Positions 32,178-44,365 of a stretch of DNA of 64,000 bases are shown piece by piece. Both the position numbers and the translations under genes were made by a program. The stretch is from Symbiodinium kawagutii (taxonomy: Eukaryota; Sar; Dinophyceae; Suessiales; Symbiodiniaceae): contig VSDK01023953.1 of the NCBI GenBank assembly GCA_009767595.1, positions 169,230 through 233,229 of the forward strand. Direction: 5' to 3'. The notes below the pieces were generated by a model. That model made no database searches and was not told where the DNA came from. It saw only the letters and a list, made by a program, of their open reading frames with translations. Numbering within the stretch: the first letter of the stretch is position 1; each line of letters starts with the position of its first letter.

Positions 32178-33932
32178 GTGCGCGACTCTTCGTACACATG
32201 TTCTACATATCATATGTATTCTAATGACTGTGTTTTACATTGCTTTACAAAATACCCTAGGTCTGATCGCACAGCAGAAATCACATGATTTCTTGTGGTT
32301 TTAGTCACAGAGACGAGGACACTGCGGCCTTCCCAGGCCCTCAGGCTTCTTTAGGCTTCTTTGTGACAGATTTCTTGTCTGAATGTCTCAGGCTTGGGCC
32401 ACTGAACTTCTGTTGTACACCGTGCAGACCCGCTACATCTCCCTTCAATGGAGTTTAGGCAGCGAGCAGCTTGCTGTCACCTTCCCCACTTTTCGTGTCG
32501 AGGCTTTGAAAATCTTGAACAAGTTTGTCCAAATGCTTTAAATGTTGACACTTTCCTGCTCACTTTGACTCAGTAACGGGAGTCCAAAAAGAGAGTGAGA
32601 ACCTACCAACAGTCAGACGTGAAGATCAGATGGTCGAAACAATTGGATGCTCAATGGTTGCGCGTCGTTTTCTTTTTGTAACCTGCCGTGCTTTACTGGT
32701 TTGTGACACCATGATGTTTGCAAAGTTTGCCACACTCCACAGTTGTTGCCTTAAGCAGCGTTATTTATATCTGAGCAGTCTGCGAAAATCCATGTGGTTC
32801 ACGCTCACAAGGGGTTATTTGTATATGCAAATATGAACGATGTTATACGAGAGTCGCGCAAAAGGTCCTTGTAAAGAGTTTAGCTTTCGATGGCCTTTCA
32901 TGTCAAAAAACACTCGTGAAAGTTTTTTTTGAGTCCGCAAAAGTTTTTTTTTGTGAAAGTTTTGGCGAAAGTTGATGATGTGATGTATGAAAAGAACATA
33001 ATTACATCTTTTAGTGCCAGTCCAAACGTCGGAGTGGTACAGGCTCCTTCTGGGAAGATAAATCCAAGGCAATGCGAGCTTTTCCCTGATGGATTCCCAA
33101 CGGTTCGGAAACTCGAAAGTTTGGCGAAAGTTTCACCAAGGGCGAGGCGAACTCAACGACAGCCCAGCGCACCCTCCTAAGCGAAAACTGTTCAGGGAGA
33201 TCCTGAGACAGATGAGATGTGTGAAGAAAAGGTGAAAGGCAGAAGCATTGCCATTTTGTAGTCTGACTGCCAAGCTAACACATTGTTGCCCATGGCTGAC
33301 ATACTTCTAGCATGCATAGCAACACAAGATTTAACTCCTCTAAAGTTAAATATGGAGATCGCGAATGATTCGCGAGCGAAAATGGCCATTCCCCGATCAA
33401 GGAATTTAGATCAACACCTACTTTACTTTATATGTGTGTATATATATATATAAATTGATTTATATACACACAGTACATATATATATATAATATGCATATA
33501 TGATACTTGCTGATGTTGATGGCTCCCGCGCGGCATCTTTAAATGGCTCTCGAACGTCAGTTTCAAAGCTGTCGCAGCGCGGGCCCACGGACGCATTAGC
33601 GACCATGGCTTGCAAAAATTTAGTGTTGATGATATTCTGTATCTACATGTGTCTACAGACTAGATCATATTTGTGCATTTGATTGTTGGAGTACCAACGT
33701 CCAATGATGCAAAGGCCGATCGAGCAAGCAGTATGAAATTGAATGAACGAAAGTAACAATATCAGAGAGGAAAATATTTCTTGGTGCTCTTTTCTGTTGA
33801 TCTTTGGTCAAATAGTTTGTCTTTATATTGATTGAATTTTTCTGGAGACAATCTACGCCAGGTCAAACAGGTTTCAGCCAAGTGAGTCTCGTGGTCATGG
33901 TGAGAATCTCAGAATACACAAGTTATAACGAG
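32178..33932. other. No gene recognised
   Basis: T-rich DNA with a TA/CA-rich imperfect palindrome at about 33428-33495 (TATATGTGTGTATATA...TATACACACA). No supported exon. Confidence 0.4.
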
Positions 33933-33957
33933 AATGATGATGATGATGATGATGATT

Positions 33958-33997
<40 letters not shown>

Positions 33998-34010
33998 CAA
34001 TGATGACGAT
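33933..34010. repeat. ATG/GAT trinucleotide microsatellite
   Basis: About 25 GAT units. On plus it would encode an Asp run in an ORF at 33828-34217; I regard that ORF as fortuitous. Confidence 0.9.
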
Positions 34011-34087
34011 GAGATTGTGACCTTCAGCCGTTTTCGACCTTTTCTGTGTCGTGAGCTTGGACTTAAACTCGAACATGGGCTCAATAC

Positions 34088-34178
34088 ACTCATCACATCT
34101 CCTCGCATCTCACCGCATCTCACCACATCTCACCACATCTCACCACATCTAATCACATTTCATCACATCTCATCACTA
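34088..34178. repeat. CACATCTCAC 10-bp tandem repeat
   Basis: About nine copies with single-base variants (CGCATCTCAC, CACATTTCAT). Confidence 0.85.
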
Positions 34179-34659
34179 TTCCGTGCAGTTGCATGTTTTT
34201 TCCTTGACAGCTGTTGAATATCTTGATTTTCTGGTACAGTACTGGTACAGGTGGCATACAGGTAGCTACCAAGCTCGTTCCCACAAATTTGACATCAAAT
34301 AGCTTGCTGTTGCTTCTCGGGAGAGTCTTGTTTGTTTCCACACAAGGCTCCACATTTGTTATTGATGTAAGGCATTTTATGACTTATAGATATTTATAGC
34401 AGACACACATACATATTACCTTTGTTGACAGACAGGATGTGTGAGATTCTTTGTAACTTTGTTTGTGACTTTATGTGCCTTCGTTTGCTTTATCCGTTTA
34501 AGTTTTTTTCAGCACTGATGACATCGTTGGAGAGTCCTTTTTGACTCCGAGGGAAGCTGAGCTGCGCAGCTACTCTTTGTTTATTCGTTGGTGAAAAGTT
34601 TGTTCGTGCTCCGATCATTCCTCGTTATTCCTCAATCATCCCAGGTCATTGCTGTCCTG

Positions 34660-34727
34660 CATCCTCTTCTTATCCTCTTCTTATCCTCTTCTTATCCTCT
34701 TCTTATCCTCTTCTTATCCTCCTCTTT
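34660..34727. repeat. 12-bp TCCTCTTCTTA(T) tandem repeat
   Basis: Five near-identical copies of ATCCTCTTCTT, pyrimidine-only apart from A. It could serve as an intron polypyrimidine region. Confidence 0.85.
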
Positions 34728-35338
34728 CTCTTTGATATGGATGTATGTCTGAGGTTCCTGACGCTGGAGATGCTGGGAGAACTCTAGCAGCCAACAGGCA
34801 GGAAGCCTGTGCTAGCCAGAGACAGCAATGGCCTACTTGCAATGATAGAACAGGAATGAAATCAGAATGAATAGGATAGAATTCAGTTTTGCTCGCTTTT
34901 GAATGCATCTGGGAGTCTCACAAGGAGCCCAGGAGCGCATCCTTTGGACGTCGCGATATCACAGTCGTCATTTCTTCTGTGCTTCAATGGGCTTCAGGTT
35001 TTGTGGTGCAACAGCCACGGCTGCTATCCGAGGTGACGTTTGAGTCTGAGGATTTCTGACAGATGCCACATCAGAACGGTATCGCTCAAATTGAGAACGA
35101 CGGGTCTCAGCATTGACTCATTTCTTGGTCTTCCCAAACCTTCAAAGCTATTTCTGCTCTAGTGGTTTCGCGCAACTGTAGGACTCACAGAATGTTTGAA
35201 ATATGTTGAAGTTGTATGAAGTTGTTCCAATACTTCACTTTCACCAGCATGGATGCGCACATGCGAGCAATTAGTATACTTTTGTACTTTGCTAATATAA
35301 TGTAAGGTCTACTTTCAGGTTTTTTACTCTCTTCAAGA

Positions 35339-35422
35339 TCGAAATAGACCAGTGCTTTCACCTGAGAAGCACTCCTGAAAGTAGTGCAGCACGTCCCAGG
35401 CTCAGAATTTGGACGGGCTGAA
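35339..35422 (+). CDS. Candidate exon
   Basis: After CTTCAAG the frame reads IEIDQCFHLRSTPESSAARP, RLRIWTG and stops. The minus strand over the same DNA also has a 129-codon open frame (35185-35574), so the strand is uncertain. Confidence 0.3.
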
Positions 35423-35670
35423 ATTTGGTGAAGCGGACACCATGTCCCGCGTAAGGCAGCCAGCAGCCACTTGCTGTAGTACCAACATGTACCGTCATAA
35501 GATCTGCACCTTCTCTCAGATCGAAGGATGTCGATATGTCGATGCTTGAACAGTATGACATGCTCATCATGCACTTAGATGCACTCAGATCCACTCAGAT
35601 CCACTCAGATGCACTGTTTGGAGATCTTTACAGTTGGATGTGTTCATGTCACCATGTTGCAACTGTGTAG

Positions 35671-35812
35671 GCTGGTAAATCGCCGCGTCAACGGGGAGCC
35701 TTGTGGAGAGGCTCGCCAGTACCGCACACAGAAGGAACACATCGAAGAAGAATTCGGAAGACATTGGACATCATGGGACATCATCGGATTATGTATTTGG
35801 AAGTGCATGTAG
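35671..35812 (+). CDS. Exon of an unknown protein
   Basis: After TGTGTAG the frame reads LVNRRVNGEPCGEARQYRTQ, KEHIEEEFGRHWTSWDIIG, LCIWKCM and stops at TAG. The first 40 residues are strongly protein-like. Not recognised. Confidence 0.5.
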
Positions 35813-35820
35813 CATTCGGA

Positions 35821-35963
35821 TGACACTGAAAGATTTGCGCTGTGAGATGCCTAGCCTTGAACTTGTTACACTGCAACCCTTTGAAGGAAATGGCCAAACA
35901 CATCGAGCGTTTGATTCAGATGATGAAAACGTCTCAAAGTGCTCCAGCCCTAGCTGTTTATAA
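35821..35963 (+). CDS. Candidate exon
   Basis: The frame reads MTLKDLRCEMPSLELVTLQP, FEGNGQTHRAFDSDDENVSK, CSSPSCL and stops. A second plus frame (LALNLLHCNPLKEMAKHIE, RLIQMMKTSQSAPALAVYK) is equally protein-like, so the frame is unsettled although coding seems likely. Confidence 0.4.
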
Positions 35964-36308
35964 GTCCAACATTGGAATCTTTCGAAACTTTCTCTGTTGA
36001 TTTTTCTCCACCGCATTATCTGAGACAAATTGCAACCCACATCACAAGACATCCCGTGCTGGAAACAACTCTGCAAGTTTCTCTTGGCCAAGGTGTGGCC
36101 ATGGATGCTTGCTGGAGTCTTGATAGGAGCCAGATACCCCGCCTGCTGCACACAAAGCTGTGACATGTCTAGAATCTATAGATGTTCTGTGTGCATGTCT
36201 TCTTTCTTGCGATATCTTTTCGCTTTTTCTTTCACCTGGTGCTGCTGATTTTGTTTGGTATTGCTTACCATTGCTTACCCATTTGCCCTCTGCAAGTAGG
36301 ATCGTGCA

Positions 36309-36451
36309 TGACCTGCTGGCTGGTTAGCCTCCACCTTGGCAAACCCAGTGACACGAACCAAGATGAACCAAGGAACAGCACAGCTGCAGAGTCAGCATCT
36401 TCACTTTCGAAGTCACTGAAACGTGCACATGGAAGCGAGCGCAGAATCTGA
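36309..36451 (+). CDS. Candidate exon or C-terminus
   Basis: The frame reads MTCWLVSLHLGKPSDTNQDE, PRNSTAAESASSLSKSLKRA, HGSERRI and stops at TGA. The Ser/Lys-rich end looks like a disordered tail. Preceded by CTCTGCAAG. Confidence 0.4.
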
Positions 36452-37153
36452 GGCATTTGTAATGACTATTGCCGCACGAAGTCCCCAAAGGCACATCCAG
36501 AGTTTGCAGCACCTTTAGAAGTCAAGGATTGCAACAAGTGAATTTGCACATTGCAGGACCTCGGATTTTTTGTACTATGTGGTACATGTCATATGATGTC
36601 ATATGATGTCATATGTGGTTTGTAAATACTTGTAGTATCAACACTAGCTCGGGACATACTTTGTGAGCAAGGCGCTTCCTAGAAGATTTCCAGCCGAAGG
36701 CAGGAGGATCTGCATGTGTCTTTTTAGTTTTTCGAACGTGGACGCATCACAGCTCAGCATTTTCGCTGGAAATCGTCAGGCAAGTGGCAGGTCTGGCCTC
36801 AGTTCAATGTTCAATGTTTCAGAATTTGCGAATGTTCAGATTCAGAGTCTCTTTCAGTAATTTGTTTCCAGATTTTTCCTCGTTCGGTGAGGGAGTACCA
36901 CCAGCCTCTCCTCTTCCGAGCCCATACCGTGAAGAGGCCCTACGCGTCTCCATTTCCTCTCTGGTGTCAAGAAACAAAGGATCAAGAGCATAGATAAGAG
37001 AATTGAAGGGGAAAGAGAAAGAAGATATAAACAGTGAACTTTTCACCTCCAGTTTTGGTCAACAGCTGATGCACCCTGTTGAGCGCCATTGTGAGTGGAT
37101 TCCAACGTGACAAAACTGCAAGCGGCGAAGCGAAGTTTCCTTGGCACCTGAAG

Positions 37154-37200
37154 GCACCTTTGTTGCCATCTTCGCAACGGCCACAGGACTGGCGCTGACG
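37154..37200 (+). CDS. Small exon encoding part of a membrane helix
   Basis: After CTGAAG the frame reads TFVAIFATATGLALT, then a GT donor (GACG|GTGCAG). Hydrophobic 15-residue stretch, probably half of a transmembrane segment. A hydrophobic frame downstream (about 37700-37910) may belong to the same protein, but that is weak. Confidence 0.35.
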
Positions 37201-38654
37201 GTGCAGGTCGTATCAAGTCGTTTGCTTTCGCGCCGTTTCTTTGGCGAATTGACATGTTACAGGTGTTGCAGGCATTGCAGTTGCATCAAGAAGTGACTTG
37301 TGGATGTTCACGGCAGTCAACGCTTATTCAAAGTTTGAGATGTACAAAAAATATGCATCAAAAATCATCACCTTGTAGAATCCCTGTGTTTCACCGATTC
37401 AAACATCATGTCCTAACGTTGGAGTTTCGCTCAGTTTCAGACTCATCAGAAGCGTGCAGATATCAGCCAGTACTGTAGCACTAAAACATAGCATGCTGGA
37501 ATATTTTGCTGCAATACTTCTCAAATCTTCTTCTCAAATCTTCTCAACATTTCAAGTCCCAAAGGAAGGCAAAGCAATGCCACAGGAAGGCCGGGTCATG
37601 GCCAAAGCAGCGGCAGGACTCTGTGCGGCAATTGGCGGTCCAGGGGTCCTTCCAGTTGCAGCAAGGTCAATGCAGCGTGCCTGCGATAAGCTGTTTCCAG
37701 CAGCTGTTTGTGAGGGTGATTTTCTGCCGGTTAGGTGCCATTGTATTTTCCAAATTCAAGTTGAACTTTGTGGTTCCTTTGATGGAGTGCGGGATGTTTG
37801 GAGGATCCAAACACATTTTGTTCAGGTGTTCGCTCTGTGCCTATGCAAATGGCATCCGGAACCTATCAGTATGTCTGAGTCTCAAGCCAGAAATGACGGG
37901 ACATTTCAGGCCTAGACTAGACTCGCCAGCAACGACTTGTTAAAGTGTTTTCGGACGGAAGCCTCTATGTCCAAAACACGCTCAGGCTCCTGCATCCATG
38001 TCAATGCGGAGTCCATGAAAGGAAAATCAGCTCCGGGCGTGTCAAGCGAGGTTCAACTAAGATGGCTGTGCTATGCTGCGCCGAGGTAGACAAGGTAGAT
38101 TGTCACAGACACCCAAACGGCTGGAAAGATGATATCAACTTATGTCAATGATATGATTAGGACAGAGGCATAGGGTGTGGACAACTAGAATGAACATGAA
38201 CGAACCGGCCCCTGAAGGCCTTGGCCCTTCAACTGGATAATGCTTCAAACTTCAAAATGCTTCGCCTTGCCAACGGAGCACTGAAGTCCAATAGACTCAG
38301 GTGCTCTTTGGCAAAAGCATAGATTCCCGGATTTGTGATGTGTGCAAAAGAAGGAGAGCCTAGAGAACACTCATGAGACCCTCATCTTCAGAGTGTGTGC
38401 AAGCTTGCAAGCCTGAATTGACGGTCCAGCACAATAGCTGGAAAGTGGATATACTTGGAGTGGACGTAGCAAGAACACATGTCGGATGTTGCCCGAAGCC
38501 TGCCCAAGCCACGGCCAGCTGGATCTGACAGATGAATTTCACGATGACAAGCACTGAACACGACCAGAATAGACCAGATATAAAATAGACAGAACTAGAA
38601 ATGAAATAAGCGTAGTACATACAAGGTCAGACAACTATCATACTAGCACTATAA
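37201..38654. other. No firmly supported gene
   Basis: Two overlapping plus frames (37454-37915 and 37506-37943) remain open for about 150 codons, partly hydrophobic. Neither shows clean splice borders or a known domain. Confidence 0.35.
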
Positions 38655-38742
38655 TTAAGTACACCAAGTACACCAAGTACACCAAGCACACCAAGTACAC
38701 CAAGTACACCAAGTACATCAAGTACACCAAGTTCACCAAAAT
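38655..38742. repeat. 9-bp AAGTACACC tandem repeat
   Basis: Nine to ten copies of ACACCAAGT with a few substitutions (GCACACC, TACATC, GTTCACC). Confidence 0.9.
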
Positions 38743-39252
38743 AAGAACTTTGATCCAGAGACAATGCAACAATACACATAAAGACAGACATGCAGATGCC
38801 AGGACACAAAGATATTGACCATGTCTAGAGCCTCCTGCCGCTCTTGGGGTTTTCCTTAGGCACACTGCAAGAGTCTCAGAGCAACAGTTTTGCAGCCTTG
38901 GATGGCCGTGGCTGCTTGTTCCCTTGGCAAAGAAAAGATTTGCAAAGTAAGAAAACAGTAGCAACTTAGCTTACTTGTTTACAACTTGTTTACTTGAGTT
39001 CAGTTTGTAAACAACATCCATCACATCACATGTTTTGCTTCCCTCACTTGGTGGAAAATGGAGGCTTACCCAACTTGTGCAGTAAAGACATGTAGACCAA
39101 CCTGTAGTCGTAAAGACCTCAGGTCTTTGCTGAATCCTGGAGCAATGAGAAGTGGGAAGCTGAAGCTCAACATTTAAGAGTCAAACATATTAAGACATAG
39201 TAAGACACCGATACGATGCACATTGATGCACTGGTTTATTGTGTTCCGCCAG

Positions 39253-39387
39253 GTGGACCCGTGCGTGGCCCATGGTTCTACAACGCCGATGGTGATGAAA
39301 GTCCTAGTTCTGGCTGGCCACGAACTTGGCACACTTGAGAGACTGGTGTGCGATGAACCCGCCCGCAAGCTGAGAATCGATGTCCCA
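39253..39387 (+). CDS. Exon of an unknown protein
   Basis: Acceptor CCGCCAG and canonical donor CCCA|GTAAGA enclose exactly 45 codons: VDPCVAHGSTTPMVMKVL, VLAGHELGTLERLVCDEPA, RKLRIDVP. A second frame (GPVRGPWFYNADGDES...) is also protein-like for 27 codons, then stops. Not recognised. Confidence 0.5.
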
Positions 39388-40519
39388 GTAAGAAATTTTT
39401 CAAGAGTTGATGACAACTCGTTCATTTTCTTTCATGTGACATGACTTGCAAGTTGAGTGTTGGGCAATCTAGTGGTGGTCAGGAATGTGATTGACTAGAG
39501 TCCACAGCTAATGAGAAGAACGTGCATGAACAAACAAGTACCGACCATTCATCAAGACATATTAAGATGCAGTACATTGAGACTATCAATGCACATCAGG
39601 GATCACTTAAGAAAATGGAAACTCAAGAATTCATTCATGACCCTGACAGAAGGCACATCCATTGTGTGAGGTGGCCAAGTGTAGTTGTCTACTCCAACTG
39701 AGCCTCTTTGCCATGTGTTGCTCATGATTTCTCATGGATTCTGACTCCATCTGGAAACACAATTCTCGTATTCTAACCACGTCCTATCAAACGAGCCAGT
39801 GCACACTTCACGGTATTTTTTGTCATCCCATGGTATTCCCGAAGGTAATCCTGGGTAGTCCTTCCCACTCTGAGTTGATGCTGTCGCTCAGGGCTGTAGA
39901 TAGCCCTGAAGCTGACCTGCCGCCGCTCAGCTTGCACCAACTGATTTGAGGTATGGAACAATGAAGAGATTGGAAGAGATTGCCTAGAATTAAAGAGATA
40001 TGAAGAGTTGAAGAGATTGCAAACAAACACCATAATGAGGACCCAAATCCGTAAGATCATGTCGAACCGTACCTGGTATTATAGGCTAACAGTGACAAAC
40101 ATATATGAGTACGGACACACTTCCTTCTACAGACATACTTACTTTATTTTCCTCATGTTTACTACTATACATGTTGAGTCGTACATATTTCATACGTAGT
40201 ATAGTACATCTTCAGACCCATGCGTGGACACAGATGCACACCTTCAGACATACACAAACACACCAATGAGACACACATATTCCTTCATAGGGATGTGCTG
40301 TATGCCAACCTAGCCTGGGAGACTGCACTAAATTGCAAGTTTTCACAGAACCTGTCCCAGTAGGTAGGCTTGAACATTAGACATTCGAATGACGACACCG
40401 TACAGTCAAAAGTTGATCAAATAGTAAACCTGTATGGACACCAGAGAACAGTTTGTTTAAAAGCGCTGCAGATGTAGAGTGCTGAAGATTGTGCTGCTGT
40501 GCTTTGGGTTCAGCACAAG
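39388..40519. other. No gene recognised
   Basis: Intron-like sequence with short ORFs only; imperfect GAAGAGATTG repetition around 39963-40020. Confidence 0.4.
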
Positions 40520-40650
40520 GTATGATGACCGATCTGGGCAGCCGTACGGAACCACTCCAACACCAGAGATTCTCGATGGCTTTGTGAGCCCTTTGCCTGA
40601 ACTTCGTAGTGAGTTGCAAGCACTTTACCAGAAAGGACTGGCAAAAAACC
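40520..40650 (+). CDS. Exon of an unknown protein
   Basis: After AGCACAAG the frame reads YDDRSGQPYGTTPTPEILDG, FVSPLPELRSELQALYQKGL, AKNR. Strongly protein-like. The 3' end is probably near a GC donor (ACTG|GCAAAA). Not recognised. Confidence 0.55.
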
Positions 40651-40893
40651 GCTTCATTCTGTCTATTCTGTCCATTTTGTATCCTTTAGTCACCTTAAAA
40701 GCTGGAAGCAGATGAATTGGTGGCATGCCATGTGAAGGCACCTGGAGCAAGCTCAACTCCTGCTGGGTCCGTTCTCTGATCTCTACATGATAATCGTGGT
40801 CAAAGCTAGACTGCAATTCTCATCATGATCATCTATTGCAATCAACCTGCATCAGATTATCCACACTGAATCGTGCATTTTCCATCCGCCCTC

Positions 40894-40912
40894 ATCCATG
40901 ATGATCATCGCC

Positions 40913-40997
<85 letters not shown>

Positions 40998-41004
40998 TCA
41001 TCAT

Positions 41005-41035
<31 letters not shown>

Positions 41036-41038
41036 GTC
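40894..41038. repeat. CAT trinucleotide microsatellite
   Basis: About 45 CAT/CGC units. Short ORFs on both strands (His-, Ile- or Met-runs) are artefacts of the repeat. Confidence 0.95.
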
Positions 41039-41157
41039 ATTTGGATCCTCAGCCATCCCACAACTAGGTCCAGATCACCTCTCGCTGGCCTCAAGTTTAG
41101 TATAGTTTGGTTGGCGCCTGTTGGTGCGACCAGCTGCTTTGGTTGGAAAGTGCCTAG

Positions 41158-41243
41158 GTCCAGACATCACTGTGACAGTGGATGATGAAATGGACGCCTC
41201 ACCAGGCACTTGGGAGGAAACTGCAACGAGGAAGCTTTCTTGA
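41158..41243 (+). CDS. Candidate exon, acidic
   Basis: After GTGCCTAG the frame reads (G)PDITVTVDDEMDASPGTW, EETATRKLS and stops at TGA. It lies about 0.5 kb downstream of the exon at 40520 and may be in the same gene. Confidence 0.45.
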
Positions 41244-41665
41244 CAAGTTTGAATCAGTTTGCCACAACTAGTCTTGGCCATTTGCTTTCGAAGTTTCTGT
41301 AAAGACCGCTGCAGACGACTACTCCAGTGATGTGGTGCGTATGATCTATCCTCCTTATGTACCTCTTGATATTTTCATTTGATCAGGCTGACAGGAAAAG
41401 GTGCTGGTCAATGTGTTGCATTCCAAGTAGTTGTCACATTGTCCATCACAGTACTCCAACGCTTTCGCTTGCTGGACCTTGGGTGAGTGATTCGGGTATC
41501 AGAAGCACACTCCAATGTCAGGCCGGGTCACCGTTGAGGTTCACGTTCCATCAATGCCATGGAGTGTTGAGCAGGAGCGCTTGGATGCATTTCCATCTTG
41601 GCAGGTGCCATTTCTATCCATTTCTCATGCCTCCAAGAAGTATCTGGTCATATCCTGCCTCCAAG

Positions 41666-41761
41666 GAGATGGATGAGTTGTTGGCGAGATGCCGGGAGGC
41701 CGAAGCACAAAGCAGCATCGGTCCTTGGAGTCAGGCGGGGAGCATTTGCAAAATCGATTGA
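41666..41761 (+). CDS. Candidate terminal exon
   Basis: After CCTCCAAG the frame reads EMDELLARCREAEAQSSIGP, WSQAGSICKID and stops at TGA. Helical, charged start. Possibly the 3' end of the 40.5-41.2 kb gene. Confidence 0.45.
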   Translation, partial: EMDELLARCREAEAQSSIGPWSQAGSICKID

Positions 41762-42378
41762 CATAGACATAGTATGACATAGTGATATTGGTTTGCATAT
41801 GCTTACATACATAGTTCAAATTGTATTCTTTTAGCAGGCTTATCTATACATAGTCATTTTGTTAAACACATTTTAGACATATTTACGGGATCAGATGCCA
41901 GGAGTGCCGCATCTTCCGAAACATGTAGATCCCTTCTTCTGCAACGATGTCATGAACCATGCACTGTGAACCTTTTTGGGCAAAGGCAAACACAGCGTCT
42001 GTGTCTTCCACCGCTCGACGTCCAGACATGGTGTGTGACACTTAGAGCGCTACTGAAGCTGCATAAACATCGTAAAAGCGAGCATAAGAGCGCATGAAGT
42101 TCAATGAAGAGAAGATCCAGAGAAACATATCCAGAGAAACAGCACCCAACTTGGATTTTGCGTGACCCCTCACCTGACAATTTAAGTTTATTTGACCACA
42201 GCCAACATAGCCAACATAGCCAGCATGGCAGCCATTGCCATTAAGCAGCATTCAATGAAGATCAATGAAGCCTGTTTTCATTATGCCTAGGCTTCAGGTG
42301 CCTCTTTTAAAACCTCCATAAAGGGTAGGTTGGCATACAGAAGGTTGGCTCATGGTGGCTCCATCATTAAAGCATTTA

Positions 42379-42600
42379 ATGCTTAGCATTTCGTTCGCAA
42401 AATCCACAGCATCGTTGGGCGCGAGGTATTTCCTCACCATCCAAGAGCAGCGTGTAGCGCTGGCGGTTCCTTCGCCCCCTTCGCCTCGATCGCCTCCATC
42501 GCCTCGATCGCCCTCGCGGCCACGGCGGCGGCGTCCGGAAGTGCCGGGCTACACCCTGTGCCCAAGATGCAAAGAGCCACAGCACAATGAGATCATCTTA
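42379..42600 (+). CDS. Candidate exon: Pro/Ser/Arg-rich segment with CPxC
   Basis: From an ATG the frame reads MLSISFAKSTASLGARYFL, then PSPPSPRSPPSPRSPSRP and RRRRPEVPGYTLCPRCKEPQ. The DNA is much richer in GC and CpG than its surroundings. SPxR repeats resemble an SR-type disordered domain and CPRC could be half of a zinc ribbon. The minus frame here is Arg/Trp-rich and less likely. Confidence 0.4.
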
Positions 42601-43090
42601 AAGATCATCTTAAAGATCTTAGATTTAAAGTTTAAAGTCTATTTATGTCTATTCTAAGATATTCTAATTTCAATTTAATATCTTCAATATAAATGATTAC
42701 GATATGATCTATATAGTCTCTATAGAATTCATTACTATATGCATCCACATGCTGTGTATGTTCTTTCAAGTTATTTCAAACAGATTCTGAAAGAATGCAG
42801 TGTCTTGAACATAGTTGCAAAATCAAAGAGAGAATTGCAATCTCAAAACTAAGGAACTATCATTGCAGCCGACAGGAAGCACGGATCGAGGAGGAGGCCT
42901 TCGGTGAAGTAGACTTTGAACTGACTGTGAAATCATGATGTGATGCACTGCAGAAGACTGCCATGGAGGTTTCGCAACAGATGCAAGTTGACTGTGCCAG
43001 TCCAAGACCAAAAGCAACAGAGGTTGGGTTCTGTATCTCTTCGCTGGAAAGTAGGAGCATCTATGATTTGACATGCTGCAAACTCCGCAG

Positions 43091-43270
43091 GTGGATGAAG
43101 CGCCTAAGAATTGGATGCTTTGCTGCACTCATGGGCCACTCTCTTCCTTGCACTTGATGGATCTTGGGCCTCCCAATGTGCTTGCTTCGAACAAGACATG
43201 TCCGTGGCACATCGGTGTATTTAGGCCATCCGTGGACGATAAACTGTTCATAATTACACTGCCGAAGTAG
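43091..43270 (+). CDS. Exon of an unknown protein
   Basis: After ACTCCGCAG the frame reads VDEAPKNWMLCCTHGPLSS, LHLMDLGPPNVLASNKTCPW, HIGVFRPSVDDKLFIITLPK and stops at TAG. Clean acceptor, 59 codons, all protein-like. Not recognised. Confidence 0.55.
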   Translation: MDEAPKNWMLCCTHGPLSSLHLMDLGPPNVLASNKTCPWHIGVFRPSVDDKLFIITLPK

Positions 43271-43958
43271 TGAGTGCTGGAGTCCTTTCACTGTCGAACA
43301 TTGAAAGACTCAGAGCCAGGACTACTAAGGCTGCGGCAATCACAGAATTTCTAAGCGCGAGCATAGAACTAATGCAGGTTGTACAGACACTTGTGCTCAT
43401 TCATCGATCATAGACATGATATGAAATGACTTCTTGGGCCACAACACAGGTTGGTGTAAGAAATGCACGTTCATCAAGTTTTGTTGGCCAAGCTTAGGAT
43501 TCCAGCATAATGCACAGTGCCATGCTGACACAATCTGACTACACGCATCTTCCATGGCATCTTCCATTGTGCCATGTCAGACCTTGGTGCCAAACAATTT
43601 GCGACCGAGGGTTCCACCACCGTTTCTAGAGCGACTACGACCCGAGGCTTCGTTCCCAGCAAAGGACTTGACAGCGTACAGATGCGTACAGGGTCATTTC
43701 ATGAAGCCTTGAGAAATTGGCACATGAAGTCCTTAGCGATCTATGTCTAAGCCACTTCTGAAGTCGTCCTTTTTTAAAATGTGCCACTTCACTTTTTTGG
43801 ATTTTCCTTCAGGCCTGTTCTTGGAGTCCCCTCCGCAGCCGTGCTCCGAGCCCGAAGATAACTCCAGCAGGAGCAATTCCAGTGAAGATAGATACAGAAA
43901 GACATAGAGAAAGAGTAGCAGCAGAAGAGTCAGAGGCTGTAGATTTTTTCATCAAAGT

Positions 43959-44270
43959 CTATTCTTGTTCGGACTTCAGTGTCATGAACGGATTATCATA
44001 ATTATAAGTCATAATGTCTTGAAGATGAAGATGGGAAGTCTTCTTCCGTCCAGGAACAACTTCTACTTGGATGGGGTCTGATCCTCCTGGCACTGCTTCA
44101 AGTGCTACCAACTCAGAGGTTGTGATGCCGCTTGAGGCGGGAGCTTCCGCACTTTGCATTTCTGCATTCGTCTCTTGGAGCATCTGCTTGCAGGGTTGTC
44201 CATAACCCTCAGGCGCAGGAAAGATTGGATGGCAGCCCAGAAGGCGCAAAGAAGCGAGAGAAGAGAGGTT
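43959..44270 (-). CDS. Candidate terminal exon on minus strand
   Basis: On minus the frame reads LLGCHPIFPAPEGYGQPCKQ, MLQETNAEMQSAEAPASSG, ITTSELVALEAVPGGSDPIQ, VEVVPGRKKTSHLHLQDIM, then TYNYDNPFMTLKSEQE and a stop. The opposite strand has no comparable frame. One of only two minus-strand candidates in the window, so it probably marks a separate gene. Not recognised. Confidence 0.5.
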   Translation of the reverse strand, partial: NLSSLASLRLLGCHPIFPAPEGYGQPCKQMLQETNAEMQSAEAPASSGITTSELVALEAVPGGSDPIQVEVVPGRKKTSHLHLQDIMTYNYDNPFMTLKSEQE

Positions 44271-44275
44271 GGGGA

Positions 44276-44365
44276 TCCTTTGATTCATAAGATTCATTTA
44301 ATTTGATTGATTCAAAGATATTCATTGGATTCATTTGAGGATTCATTTGATTCATTGGATTCTGT
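44276..44365. repeat. GATTCATTT degenerate repeat
   Basis: Irregular copies of ATTCATTTGATT / ATTCATTGGATTC, 9-12 bp period. Confidence 0.65.

Noticed and set aside
33828-34217. ORF with a long Asp run
   Set aside because: It is produced by the GAT microsatellite and the adjacent CACATCTCAC repeat; the flanking codons show no protein-like pattern.
40852-41185. Poly-His, poly-Ile and poly-Met ORFs on both strands
   Set aside because: They are translations of the CAT microsatellite in different frames.
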